From assembly GCF_011040385.1 (NCBI RefSeq), contig NZ_JAAIKB010000010.1, positions 1-64,000 on the forward strand: DNA of 64,000 nt, read 5' to 3'. The stretch comes from Falsiroseomonas algicola (GTDB lineage Bacteria > Pseudomonadota > Alphaproteobacteria > Acetobacterales > Acetobacteraceae). The notes beneath the pieces were generated by a model. It was not told the DNA's origin, made no database searches, and saw only the letters and a program-made list of their open reading frames with translations. Position numbers and translations under genes: made by a program. Shown one piece after another: positions 1 through 6,443 of the stretch. Positions within the stretch are counted from its first letter, which is position 1; every line of letters starts with the position of its first letter.

Positions 1-1262
1 GTCAGGAAGCGCTCCAGCCCGGTCCAGTGGCGCAGGCCGTAGCGGATGGCCTTGGCGAGCGCGCTGTCGCTGCTGACGCGGTTCAGCTGCGCCCGCAGCC
101 AGGTCTGCATGGCGGCGACGAGCGGCGCGGTGCTGGCCTGGCGGATGGCGACGCGTTGCTGCGGTGACTGGCCGCGGACTTCACGCTCGATGGCGTAGAT
201 CTCGCCGATCCGCAGCAGGGCCTCGGCGGCGATCGGCGAGGCGGTGCCGGCATGGATCTCGAAGAAGCGTCGGCGCAAATGCGCCCAGCAGAAGGCGAGC
301 ACGACCGAGCCGTCGTTGCGCGATCTCTCCAGCGCCTTGAAGCCGGCATAGCCATCGACCTGCAGCACGCCCCGGAAGCTGGCGAGATGGGCGGCGGGCC
401 GTATGCCCTTGCGGTCAGGGGCGTAGAGGTAGGCGACCGCCGGCGGGCCGGTGCCGCCGCAGGCGCGGTCGTCCACGGCGTAGGCCCAGAGCCGGCCGTC
501 CATGGTCCGTCTCAGGCCGCGCTCGAGGGTCGGCAGCGGCGTATCGTCCGCGAAGACCCTGGCGTTGCCGGTGATGTGGGCGAGGATCAGCCCGTGCAGC
601 GGCCGCAGCCACCAGCAGGACTTGGCGACCCAGTCGCACAGCGTCGAGCGGTCGAGGTTGATGCCCTGGCGCGCGAGGATCGCCGCCTGGCGGTAGAGTG
701 GCAGGCCGTCGCCGTACTTCGCGACCAGCACCTGGGCGAGCAGCGCCTCGGTCGGCAGGCCGCCGGGGATGGCGCGGGCCGGGGCGGGGACCTGGTGCAC
801 GCCCTCCTCGCATCGCCGGCAGGCATAGCGCGGGCGGATGGTGACGCGGACGCGCAGCTGTGCCGGCACTATGTCGAGCCGTTCCGACCGATCCTCGCCG
901 ATCCGGCGCATGGCGATCCCGCAGCAGGGGCAGCCCTGGTCGGAGAGGTCGAGTACCTCCTCGATCCGCTCGAGATGGGAAGGCAGCGCGCCGCGGTTCC
1001 GCCGACGCTGGCCGGGATCGTGGTGATCGCGAGGCTTGGCCGGGGTGTCGTTCGGGGGCTCGGGCAGCACTGGCGCGCGGCCGAGTTCCAGCGCGAGTTG
1101 GCCAGCCTCGGTGCGTTCGCTGCTCTGCCCGAAGCGGGCCCGCTGGAAGCCCTTGATGATCTGCTCAAGGGCCGCGATCCGGACCTCCGCCGCGGCTAGC
1201 GCGGCGCGCAGCATCGCGGTGTCGTCGGGCTCGGCAAGGCTTTGCGGGATGTCGTCCGGCAC
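1..1262 (-). CDS. tnpC: IS66 transposase TnpC, partial (C-terminus beyond window start)
   Basis: Transposase of the IS66 family. Read from about 1262 downward, one open frame shows the expected order: an N-terminal coiled coil (AALAAAEVRIAALEQIIKGF), a zinc-finger-like segment with paired cysteines (CPCCGIAM and YACRRCEEG), then the DDE catalytic region with Asp in VFADDTPL and in VLQVDGYAGF, followed by FCWAHLRRRFFEIH. The catalytic Glu should lie just outside the window. A GTG at 1262 is a plausible start; the frame stays open somewhat further upstream (TTG near 1300), so the start is uncertain. The IS3 insertion sits upstream of the coding region and removes the original linkage to tnpB, but the part of the gene visible here looks intact. 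Confidence 0.85.
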   Translation of the reverse strand, partial: MPDDIPQSLAEPDDTAMLRAALAAAEVRIAALEQIIKGFQRARFGQSSERTEAGQLALELGRAPVLPEPPNDTPAKPRDHHDPGQRRRNRGALPSHLERIEEVLDLSDQGCPCCGIAMRRIGEDRSERLDIVPAQLRVRVTIRPRYACRRCEEGVHQVPAPARAIPGGLPTEALLAQVLVAKYGDGLPLYRQAAILARQGINLDRSTLCDWVAKSCWWLRPLHGLILAHITGNARVFADDTPLPTLERGLRRTMDGRLWAYAVDDRACGGTGPPAVAYLYAPDRKGIRPAAHLASFRGVLQVDGYAGFKALERSRNDGSVVLAFCWAHLRRRFFEIHAGTASPIAAEALLRIGEIYAIEREVRGQSPQQRVAIRQASTAPLVAAMQTWLRAQLNRVSSDSALAKAIRYGLRHWTGLERFL

Positions 1263-1333
1263 GAGGGAATCGTCACCGATGCGCCCGTGTTGCGGCAAGC
1301 CAGAATCTGCATCCGCACGGCGATCAGGTGGCG

Positions 1334-1349
1334 CTCGGCCGCCAGGTTC
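1334..1349 (+). repeat. 16-bp direct repeat flanking the IS3 element (left copy)
   Basis: The sequence CTCGGCCGCCAGGTTC occurs here and again, identically, at 2675-2690. The two copies abut the two ends of the IS3-family element. Joining the flanks through one copy restores a normal tnpB end (RTWRPSAT, then stop), so this is a duplicated target. Sixteen bases is long for IS3-family elements, which usually duplicate 3 to 5. Confidence 0.85.
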
Positions 1350-1363
1350 TGGAGTGGCCCCCA

Positions 1364-2601
1364 TCAAACCGGACAAGCGGCTTGGTTGGTTGACTGCTCG
1401 GCGATGAACTCACGCGGCGACCGCATGCGCAAGCCGGAGTGAGGGTGGACGGTGTTGTAGTCCTCGAACCAGGCGGGCAGTTGCTGAAGAACGGAGATAG
1501 CGTCCGGCCTGGGGTTCACGCGGGCATAGTCGCGCTTGAGGGTTTTGACGAAGGCCTCGCAGACGCCGTTGCTCTCGGGGCTGCGGACCGGCGTGAAGCA
1601 TGGAACCAGATTCACCGCGGCGGCGAAGTCGGTCGTCTCCGCGGCGGTGTAGGCGGAGCCGTTATCGGCGAGCCACTGGACCGGCTGTGGGGCGCGGATG
1701 TCGTCGAACCGGCGCTCGACGCAGTCCAGCATCATGTCTCGGATCATCTCGCCCGAGATGCCGCCGCCGGAGGTGGCGACCCATGCGATGATCTCGCGGT
1801 CATGGGTGTCGATGGCGAAGGCGATGCGAACCACCTCGCCGTTCCAGCAGGAGATCTCGAGGCCATCGGATGCCCAGCGCTGATTGGACGAGGGCGCGAT
1901 GACGGTGCCCTCGTGAGCGCGGATCGGCCGCCTGCCGGTATGGGGCTGAAGAAGCATTGAGGAGAGGCGCATCAGCCGGAAGATGCGCTTGTGGTTGAGA
2001 GGCGGCTCGCCGGAGCTGCGCCTTGCTCTGTTCAGGAGGGCGGTGACGCGGCGGTAGCCATAGGTGGGGCGGGCATCGGTGATGGCGCGGATCTCGGCCA
2101 GCACGGCCTCGTCCTCGGCACGGCGGTAGGGGCCACGCCGCGGCCGGTCGGGGCGTCGGAGCTGGTCAACCAGGTTGGACCTGGCGACGCCGAGGGTGTC
2201 GGCCACGGCCTTCACCGGGAACCGCCCCGTGGCGGCAACGGCAAGCGCAACGGCTGTTTTTTTGGGCGTGAGGCTTCCAGAGCCTCGCGGAGTATCTCGG
2301 TTTCCATGGTCTTGCGGCCGAGAAGGCGCTCCAGCTCGCGCACCTTCGCCTCGAGCTCGCGGACGCGGCTCGCGGCCACGACGTCCTCGTCGGCCCTGAC
2401 CGCCTCCAACCCGCCCTCGGTCATGCGTCGCCTCCACCCGAACAGAAGGCTGGGGGAGACGCCGTGAAGCCTGGCGACGGCAGAGACCGTCATGCCGGGC
2501 TGCATCGTCTCCTCGACCAGCCGGACCTTTTCCTCGGCAGTGTAGCGTCTGCGGCGCTCGCGGCCGGTGATGATTTCGACGCGCTCGATGGGCTTCGACA
2601 T
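1364..2601 (-). CDS. IS3-family transposase OrfAB (fusion by programmed -1 frameshift); OrfB ends at 1364
   Basis: DDE recombinase that cuts and joins the ends of the IS3-family element. The OrfB frame is open from about 2437 to 1364. It contains the HTH_21-like segment (ADTLGVARSNL, TYGYRRVTALLNR), then an rve integrase core with first Asp in WASDGLEISCW, second Asp in WLADNGSAY and Glu in PESNGVCEAF. It has no good start codon of its own in the productive region. The full enzyme is therefore expected from slippage on the seven-adenine run at 2258-2264, joining OrfA (start 2601) to OrfB. The annotated span covers the fused product. Confidence 0.82.
2212..2601 (-). CDS. IS3-family OrfA, helix-turn-helix and leucine-zipper protein
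   Basis: OrfA of the IS3-family element, 129 residues if read without frameshifting. It has an HTH_Tnp_1-type DNA-binding region (RRRRYTAEEKVRLVEETMQP, then AVARLHGVSPSLLFGWRRR) and a leucine-zipper-like helix (VRELEAKVRELERLLGRKTM) used for dimerisation in this family. OrfA alone normally binds the terminal repeats and can limit transposition. The frame continues about 15 codons past the slippery run before its stop. Confidence 0.85.
   Translation of the reverse strand: MSKPIERVEIITGRERRRRYTAEEKVRLVEETMQPGMTVSAVARLHGVSPSLLFGWRRRMTEGGLEAVRADEDVVAASRVRELEAKVRELERLLGRKTMETEILREALEASRPKKQPLRLPLPPRGGSR
2258..2264 (-). other. Slippery A7 run for programmed -1 frameshifting in the IS3 element
   Basis: The minus strand reads CCCAAAAAAACAG. 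The OrfA frame reads CCA AAA AAA CAG and the OrfB frame CCC AAA AAA ACA, so one -1 slip joins them. A-run slippage is the standard way IS3 elements make OrfAB. Confidence 0.75.
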
Positions 2602-2631
2602 AGGCGCACGCCTAGGCTTCCACCTAGGCCC

Positions 2632-3009
2632 TCACGGTTGCGCCGCCTGTCCGGTCGAATTGGGGGCCGCTCCACTCGGCCGCCAGGTTCGCTGCGGATT
2701 TCGCCAGTCGATTCCTTCAAGCAGCATCGAGGCCTGCGCTGCCGACAGCGCGACACTGCCGGTGCTGGTCACCGGCCAGGGGAAGTGGCCTTGTTCCAGC
2801 CGTTTCGCGAACAGGCACAGCCCCTGTCCATCGTGCCACAGGCACTTCACCAGCCGGCCGCGACGGCCGCGGAAGAACCAAAGCGCGCCGACGAAGGGAT
2901 CCGCGCCGAAGGACTGCTGCACCAATGCCGCCAGCCCATCCATGCCGCGGCGCATGTCGGTGTGGCCGCAGGCCAGGAATATCCGCGTCCCCGGTGCCGG
3001 TCCGATCAT
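2632..3009 (-). CDS. tnpB: IS66 accessory protein TnpB, C-terminus altered by the IS3 insertion
   Basis: TnpB is required for transposition of IS66 elements. The frame shows the family core: IFLACGHTDMRRGMDGLAAL, then DPFVGALWFFRGRRGRLVKCL, WHDGQGLCLFAKRLEQG and a C-terminal LLEGIDWRNPQRTWRP. It starts with an ATG overlapping the tnpA stop (ATGA). The native coding sequence ends at 2675-2690, where the IS3 element begins; the last dozen residues (from about SGAAPNS) come from the IS3 end. The native end would have been RTWRPSAT and stop, so the functional core is probably intact. Confidence 0.85.
   Translation of the reverse strand: MIGPAPGTRIFLACGHTDMRRGMDGLAALVQQSFGADPFVGALWFFRGRRGRLVKCLWHDGQGLCLFAKRLEQGHFPWPVTSTGSVALSAAQASMLLEGIDWRNPQRTWRPSGAAPNSTGQAAQP
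2675..2690 (+). repeat. 16-bp direct repeat flanking the IS3 element (right copy)
   Basis: Identical to 1334-1349. On this side it is the end of the native tnpB coding sequence. Confidence 0.85.
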
Positions 3010-3422
3010 GGAGACGCCAGCGCGGCGAGCACCCGGCCCAGCGCGGACCCGTCCACATCGGCGCCGACGCGCACGACCGCGCCGCCCGGCAGTACGATTT
3101 CCATCTGGCCGGCCGCCGGTGCCGTGCCCGCTTTGACGGCAGCCGGATGTGGCGGCGCGGCCTCAGGTTCCACCGGCGGCGCCAGGCTGACCTGAGCGAA
3201 GGCCGGCGCCGCCACCGGCGGCTCGTTCAACTCGCCCGCAAAGAACTGCTGCCGCCATGTGTAGAGCAGACCCGTGCCGATGCCCCAGCGCCGCGCCACC
3301 TCCGTCGGCGTTGCGCCCGGCTGCATCGCCTCGGCGACAATCAGGCGTTTCTTTTCCACCGACCAAGCCCGGCGCCGCTCACCGCGGGTCACCACCTCCA
3401 CCACTTCGCTGCGTGCACTCAT
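3006..3422 (-). CDS. tnpA: IS66 protein TnpA (HTH protein)
   Basis: First gene of the IS66 element. The N-terminal half is a helix-turn-helix (RAWSVEKKRLIVAEAMQPGA, then EVARRWGIGTGLLYTWRQQF). The C-terminal half contains the conserved IEIVLPGGAVVRVGADVD-like strand region and ALGRVLAAL. The start at 3422 (MSARSEVVEVV) fits the family; an in-frame ATG at 3467 would add 15 residues and cannot be excluded. The 3422 start lies inside a perfect hairpin, CATACGA-CTTC-TCGTATG, at 3420-3437, which could limit translation. The stop overlaps tnpB. Confidence 0.85.
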   Translation of the reverse strand: MSARSEVVEVVTRGERRRAWSVEKKRLIVAEAMQPGATPTEVARRWGIGTGLLYTWRQQFFAGELNEPPVAAPAFAQVSLAPPVEPEAAPPHPAAVKAGTAPAAGQMEIVLPGGAVVRVGADVDGSALGRVLAALASP

Positions 3423-3437
3423 ACGACTTCTCGTATG
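3420..3437. promoter_or_regulatory. tnpA: Hairpin covering the tnpA start codon
   Basis: A perfect 7-bp stem with a 4-base loop, CATACGA CTTC TCGTATG, includes the proposed tnpA start. In RNA it could hide the start codon. A function in translational control is inference; it could equally be an operator or chance. Confidence 0.35.
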
Positions 3438-3678
3438 AGCGCTCACAGCCTCCGCCTCGATCTCCATCCCGATCCCTATCGCGACATCGGCCGCGACAGC
3501 GCACCATCAGCAGCCCGCGCCGCAAGGTGGGTGCCAGACGACGGTTACCGTCATCCGACATCGTCACCTCCAGGCCCTTCAGCCTATCTGAGGTGTCCGC
3601 TTATGCGGGGCAGACCCAGGATGCGGTCCGCATATCACGATTCTCAGCAACGCCAGCCGAGCCGCAATTGCCGATCAG

Positions 3679-3828
3679 CTACGCCGTCGCCTGCGACCGA
3701 GCGGTCCAGACGGGCATACGCCAGTCGATGCCCTCGACCAGCATCGACAGTTGCTCCGCAGTGAGCGACACCGCGCCACTCGGTGTCTGTGGCTTGGTCG
3801 CTTTGGCGGCACCGCCGTGTTGCTCTCA
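3679..3828 (-). pseudogene. Remnant of another IS66 tnpB (C-terminal end only)
   Basis: The minus strand encodes about 40 residues ending at a TAG at 3679, including PSGAVSLTAEQLSMLVEGIDW and then RMPVWTARSQATA. This matches the C-terminal end of TnpB (compare SVALSAAQASMLLEGIDW in the intact copy). The rest of the gene is missing. It shows that a different IS66 element was here before. The stretch 3605-3678 between the two elements shows no gene. Confidence 0.7.
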
Positions 3829-3829
3829 A

Positions 3830-4234
3830 CTAATCATTGAGATCTGCGTCGCGTGGTGCGCCTTTCAGCCGATCGATAATAGCCCCATGGATGTACAAGC
3901 AAACGACAAGAAGCGAGAACCAGCACGAAGCGATACCCAGCAGCTTAAACGTGTACCAGAGTTCCCGTGGCCCACCGTCAATCAGCCAGATCAGGAACCC
4001 GAGCGCCGCGCCGACGAAGTGCACGACGCAAAGTAGACTGACGATGCAGAACACGCCGACCACCGCGAGGTAGGCAGTTGCCAAGGGCAGCACCAGAAAT
4101 CCTGCAGCAGCGACGCCAACCAATTGGCCGACACGGCCCGCACTACGAACCAGCCGCCCTGGCGCCTGGCGCGTACCGCCTGCCAGCGTTCGAGCGTCAT
4201 CATCGCTCAATGGAGTACGAAGGTGGATCCGCAT
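3830..4234 (-). CDS. Small membrane protein at the end of the mob operon, function unknown
   Basis: A 134-residue protein with a hydrophilic N-terminus (MRIHLRTPLSDDDARTL), two long hydrophobic stretches near residues 37-85 and another near 100-120 (LLGIASCWFSLLVVCLYIHG), and a short charged tail. It is probably an inner-membrane protein. The start at 4234 is preceded by GGGAGAT and overlaps the end of the relaxase gene by about 35 bases, so it should be translated from the same message. I do not recognise the family. Small membrane proteins at the end of relaxase operons sometimes help contact the transfer machinery, but nothing here proves that. Confidence 0.65.
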   Translation of the reverse strand: MRIHLRTPLSDDDARTLAGGTRQAPGRLVRSAGRVGQLVGVAAAGFLVLPLATAYLAVVGVFCIVSLLCVVHFVGAALGFLIWLIDGGPRELWYTFKLLGIASCWFSLLVVCLYIHGAIIDRLKGAPRDADLND

Positions 4235-5330
4235 TTTTATCTCCCTGATCCGGCCTGCTGAGCTGCTGCCCGCTCGGCCGTCGACGGCCCAGCACAGGCG
4301 CAAGACTGCGAATCGCCCTTTGCGATGAGACGTCAGGCACATCACTGCGCCGGCGAGTTGAACGCAGTTGCAACTGACGGAGCAGCTCAGATATCGCCGG
4401 TTCTCCGGTAGCAGCCTCTTTCTCAAGCCATGCCGTCCAGTCGAGTGCGCCGAGGCGGGCCTTTATCTCTTTTCGCTCAGAGGTCCCGAGTTCGACGAGG
4501 AGCGAGCGGCGATTGCTCGTTTCCTGCCGCAACTGCCTGATAGCCTCGGGCAGTCTAGCCGGATCGACGTTCGCCAGGTTCTCGATGACCGCGCGCGTGG
4601 CTGCCTCTTCGGCCAGAAGGGCAGCCTTGCGCTTGTCCATGGAACGCCGCTGACGCGCTAGCTCGTCGCGCCGTATTGTCGAGCGCTCAGCCTCGGCACG
4701 TGCAAAGCGCGCGTGCAGCCTCGCCGAGAGAAGCGGATCCACATCACCCAGAAACGGATCGCGGCTTTCGCGACGCGGGCCGGGCGGCAAAGGGTTACGG
4801 CCACGGTACTCGCCATGATACGCGGGCACCAAGTTGTATCGGTCTTCCAGGACGCGCGACATCTGCATCAGTCGGCGTCGGTCGAAGCTGGGCGCAACTA
4901 GGCGGTCCGAGATCGGGTCCACGCGGCTCGCCAGCACATGCAAGTGCCGGTACTCGCTGTCGATGTGATACGCGGTGATCCGGCGATGGTGGGCCAAGCC
5001 AATTGCCTCCAGCAGGTGATGCTCGATGGCCTTAAGCAGGTAGACCGCGGGATTCTCCCCAGCCGCGAACGATGCAACGAGATGATAGGTAGCACTCGCC
5101 CGCTGCGCCGGACGATTGCGATAATGCGTCGCCGAGATCTCGATCGTCGCGAGTCCAGGGTCCGCCATCGCGCAGTTTGTCGTCCATGCCGCTCCGACAT
5201 CCCGATGTGACACGTCGCCTCGGCGGCGCCACCAAGCCACGGGGCTCATCGAGGCATCAGCGCGTAGCACGTAAGCTGCTGTATCGAGAAAGGTGCGCTT
5301 TTGCGCACGTGGGATGACGCGAACGATCAT
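4200..5330 (-). CDS. Relaxase, MobA/VirD2-like
   Basis: A 376-residue DNA-nicking relaxase expected to cut one strand at oriT and stay bound to the 5' end for transfer. Tyr20 in FLDTAAYVLR is a candidate nucleophile. The region TYHLVASF (His83) and the motif YHIDSEYRHLHVLASRV, with His122, Asp124, His129 and His131, match the HxD...HxH metal-binding motif of the Relaxase family. The rest is a basic, partly coiled-coil tail (residues 205-300). The start overlaps the stop of the MobC-like gene by ATGA, so the two are translationally coupled. No coupling protein or type IV secretion genes are visible, so transfer would depend on a helper element. Confidence 0.82.
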   Translation of the reverse strand: MIVRVIPRAQKRTFLDTAAYVLRADASMSPVAWWRRRGDVSHRDVGAAWTTNCAMADPGLATIEISATHYRNRPAQRASATYHLVASFAAGENPAVYLLKAIEHHLLEAIGLAHHRRITAYHIDSEYRHLHVLASRVDPISDRLVAPSFDRRRLMQMSRVLEDRYNLVPAYHGEYRGRNPLPPGPRRESRDPFLGDVDPLLSARLHARFARAEAERSTIRRDELARQRRSMDKRKAALLAEEAATRAVIENLANVDPARLPEAIRQLRQETSNRRSLLVELGTSERKEIKARLGALDWTAWLEKEAATGEPAISELLRQLQLRSTRRRSDVPDVSSQRAIRSLAPVLGRRRPSGQQLSRPDQGDKNADPPSYSIER

Positions 5331-5671
5331 CGCGGGAACACCAGCGCTTCCATGTGGCGCTGCAGGTGTTCGGCGTGCCGGATCACCTCGACGCGCTGTG
5401 CATCGGCGTCAGGGCCGAGGCCCTGCAAGTTCTTCAGTTCGATGATCACGTCGTCGTACCGCTCCAGCGTCTGCAAGACGGCGACGATGGTCGCGTGCGT
5501 CACTGCCGGAGGGATGACTGCTTGGAGACCGAGATCGCGCAGCAAGCCGCCAACGCTTCTGCCGGCGAGTCGCGCGCGCTCCGTGATGATCCCGCGCTCG
5601 ACCGGGGTGACAACAAGCCGGATCGCTTCCGTCCGACGGTCAGCAGATGTGGATCCGGTGGGTTTGGGCAT
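5327..5671 (-). CDS. MobC-like relaxosome accessory protein
   Basis: A 114-residue basic protein whose N-terminal part (RRTEAIRLVVTPVERGIITE, then RARLAGRSVGGLLRDLGL) has the sequence style of ribbon-helix-helix MobC proteins, which bind oriT and assist the relaxase. The start at 5671 has GGAG eight bases upstream. It directly precedes and overlaps the relaxase gene, the usual place for mobC. Assignment rests on position and general sequence style rather than a diagnostic motif. Confidence 0.65.
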   Translation of the reverse strand: MPKPTGSTSADRRTEAIRLVVTPVERGIITERARLAGRSVGGLLRDLGLQAVIPPAVTHATIVAVLQTLERYDDVIIELKNLQGLGPDADAQRVEVIRHAEHLQRHMEALVFPR

Positions 5672-5804
5672 CTTGGAAGCTCCGGGCCGCTGGTGAGGAA
5701 ACAGTGCTGCGGCCACCCATTATGTATATTGTATTTTGTTGGATTTTGAGGGCAACTCGTTGGTTTCACGATTTCGTGATGATGGCCGGGGTTTGTCGCA
5801 TTCC
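5672..5804. other. oriT: Candidate origin of transfer between divergent mob genes
   Basis: This gap separates the leftward mobC-relaxase operon from the rightward TraK-like gene, the usual position of oriT. It is notably AT-rich for this genome (TTATGTATATTGTATTTTG near 5720) and carries the inverted repeat TCACGA-TT-TCGTGA at 5766-5779. No nic site could be recognised by eye, so the call rests on position and composition. Confidence 0.45.
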
Positions 5805-6155
5805 ATGCTCCTGGCACGCACATCGCGGGCGCGGCTGGTCGCGCCACACATGATGTCGGCGAGGTCGAGAGTGACAGGCGATCAAGAGCTGCCAGGGCGT
5901 TGGGGCGCCGGGCGCGTCGCCGTCCTCGCGCTGGCGGATAGCATTCGGCTTGATCTCGAAGCGGGCCACCCGCTCACAGAGATCTATCGCAAGCACAAGG
6001 CAACATTGGGCGCGCTCGGCTACGAGCGCTTTCGACAGCTTGTCACTCGAATCGTCGGCCCCATCCGATCGACGACCTCCGGCGCCCGCCAAGCGCAGCC
6101 GTCTAGCCAGGACGCGGGCGACCGAAAGACGCCCCGCGAGTCCGATGGAAGCTGA
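5805..6155 (+). CDS. TraK-like oriT-binding protein (probable)
   Basis: The central part, LALADSIRLDLEAGHPLTEI followed by YRKHKATLGALGYERFRQLV, resembles the TraK family of IncP-type and related elements, in which the pattern 'short helix, IY..., LGxxYExFRRxV' forms a DNA-binding region for oriT. The gene diverges from the relaxase operon across the candidate oriT, as traK does. The start is unclear: ATG codons at 5805 and 5853 are possible and neither has a strong ribosome-binding site. The tail is basic and Ser-rich. Confidence 0.55.
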   Translation: MLLARTSRARLVAPHMMSARSRVTGDQELPGRWGAGRVAVLALADSIRLDLEAGHPLTEIYRKHKATLGALGYERFRQLVTRIVGPIRSTTSGARQAQPSSQDAGDRKTPRESDGS

Positions 6156-6210
6156 TCATGGCCCAGAAGACATATCTTGCAGTCGCGCACGACGAACGGA
6201 CGAACAGCGA

Positions 6211-6320
6211 TTCGGCGAAGATCGGCGATGATCAGGAGAGATCGGCGATGATCAGGCAGGATCGGCGAAGTTCCGGCATCTTCGGCGAGGATCGGTCAAG
6301 ATCGGCGAAGATCGGCAATT
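6211..6320 (+). repeat. Eleven-copy 10-bp tandem repeat upstream of hsdR
   Basis: Eleven consecutive 10-base units close to ATCGGCGAAG fill 6211-6320 without any length change: for example TTCGGCGAAG, ATCGGCGATG, ATCAGGAGAG, ATCGGCGAGG-like and ATCGGTCAAG. The period is one helical turn, and 10 is not a multiple of 3, so selection as coding sequence is unlikely. The array lies between the TraK-like gene and hsdR. No other gene is supported in 6156-6443. Confidence 0.75.
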
Positions 6321-6443
6321 CTGCACCGTCGGGCCGGAGCGGGGGTTGCCGTCGCGCGACGCTTCGAAGCGGATGGTTGCCGGACCAACCAGAGGCGCAA
6401 CGAAATCTGCGCTGCCACGTGGGGATTCTGCTATGTCTCCGGC

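Larger units (their letters stand above)
1350..2674 (-). mobile_element. IS3-family insertion sequence, about 1325 bp
   Basis: It is bounded by imperfect inverted repeats at 1350-1375 and 2648-2674, both beginning TGGAG(T/C)GGCCCCCA and ending ACCGGACA. It carries two overlapping frames, orfA and orfB, joined by a probable -1 frameshift. The OrfB sequence (WLADNGSAYTA, PESNGVCEAFVKTLKRDY) resembles the IS2 subgroup. It lies inside the IS66 element at the extreme 3' end of tnpB. Both frames look intact, so it may still be active. Confidence 0.85.
1..3604 (-). mobile_element. IS66-family element, left part outside the window, split by an IS3-family insertion
   Basis: On the minus strand the order is tnpA, tnpB, tnpC, the standard IS66 layout. 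The element is cut between tnpB and tnpC by an IS3-family element at 1350-2674. Its upstream end is probably near 3604, where the minus strand reads ATAAGCGGACACC, close to the GTAAGCG start of many IS66 inverted repeats. The other end lies beyond position 1, so neither the inverted repeat pair nor the 8-bp target duplication can be checked. The outer boundary is an estimate. Confidence 0.75.

Noticed and set aside
252-1199. A 315-codon plus-strand open frame in the IS66 region
   Set aside because: It is antisense to tnpC, whose motifs are clear on the minus strand.
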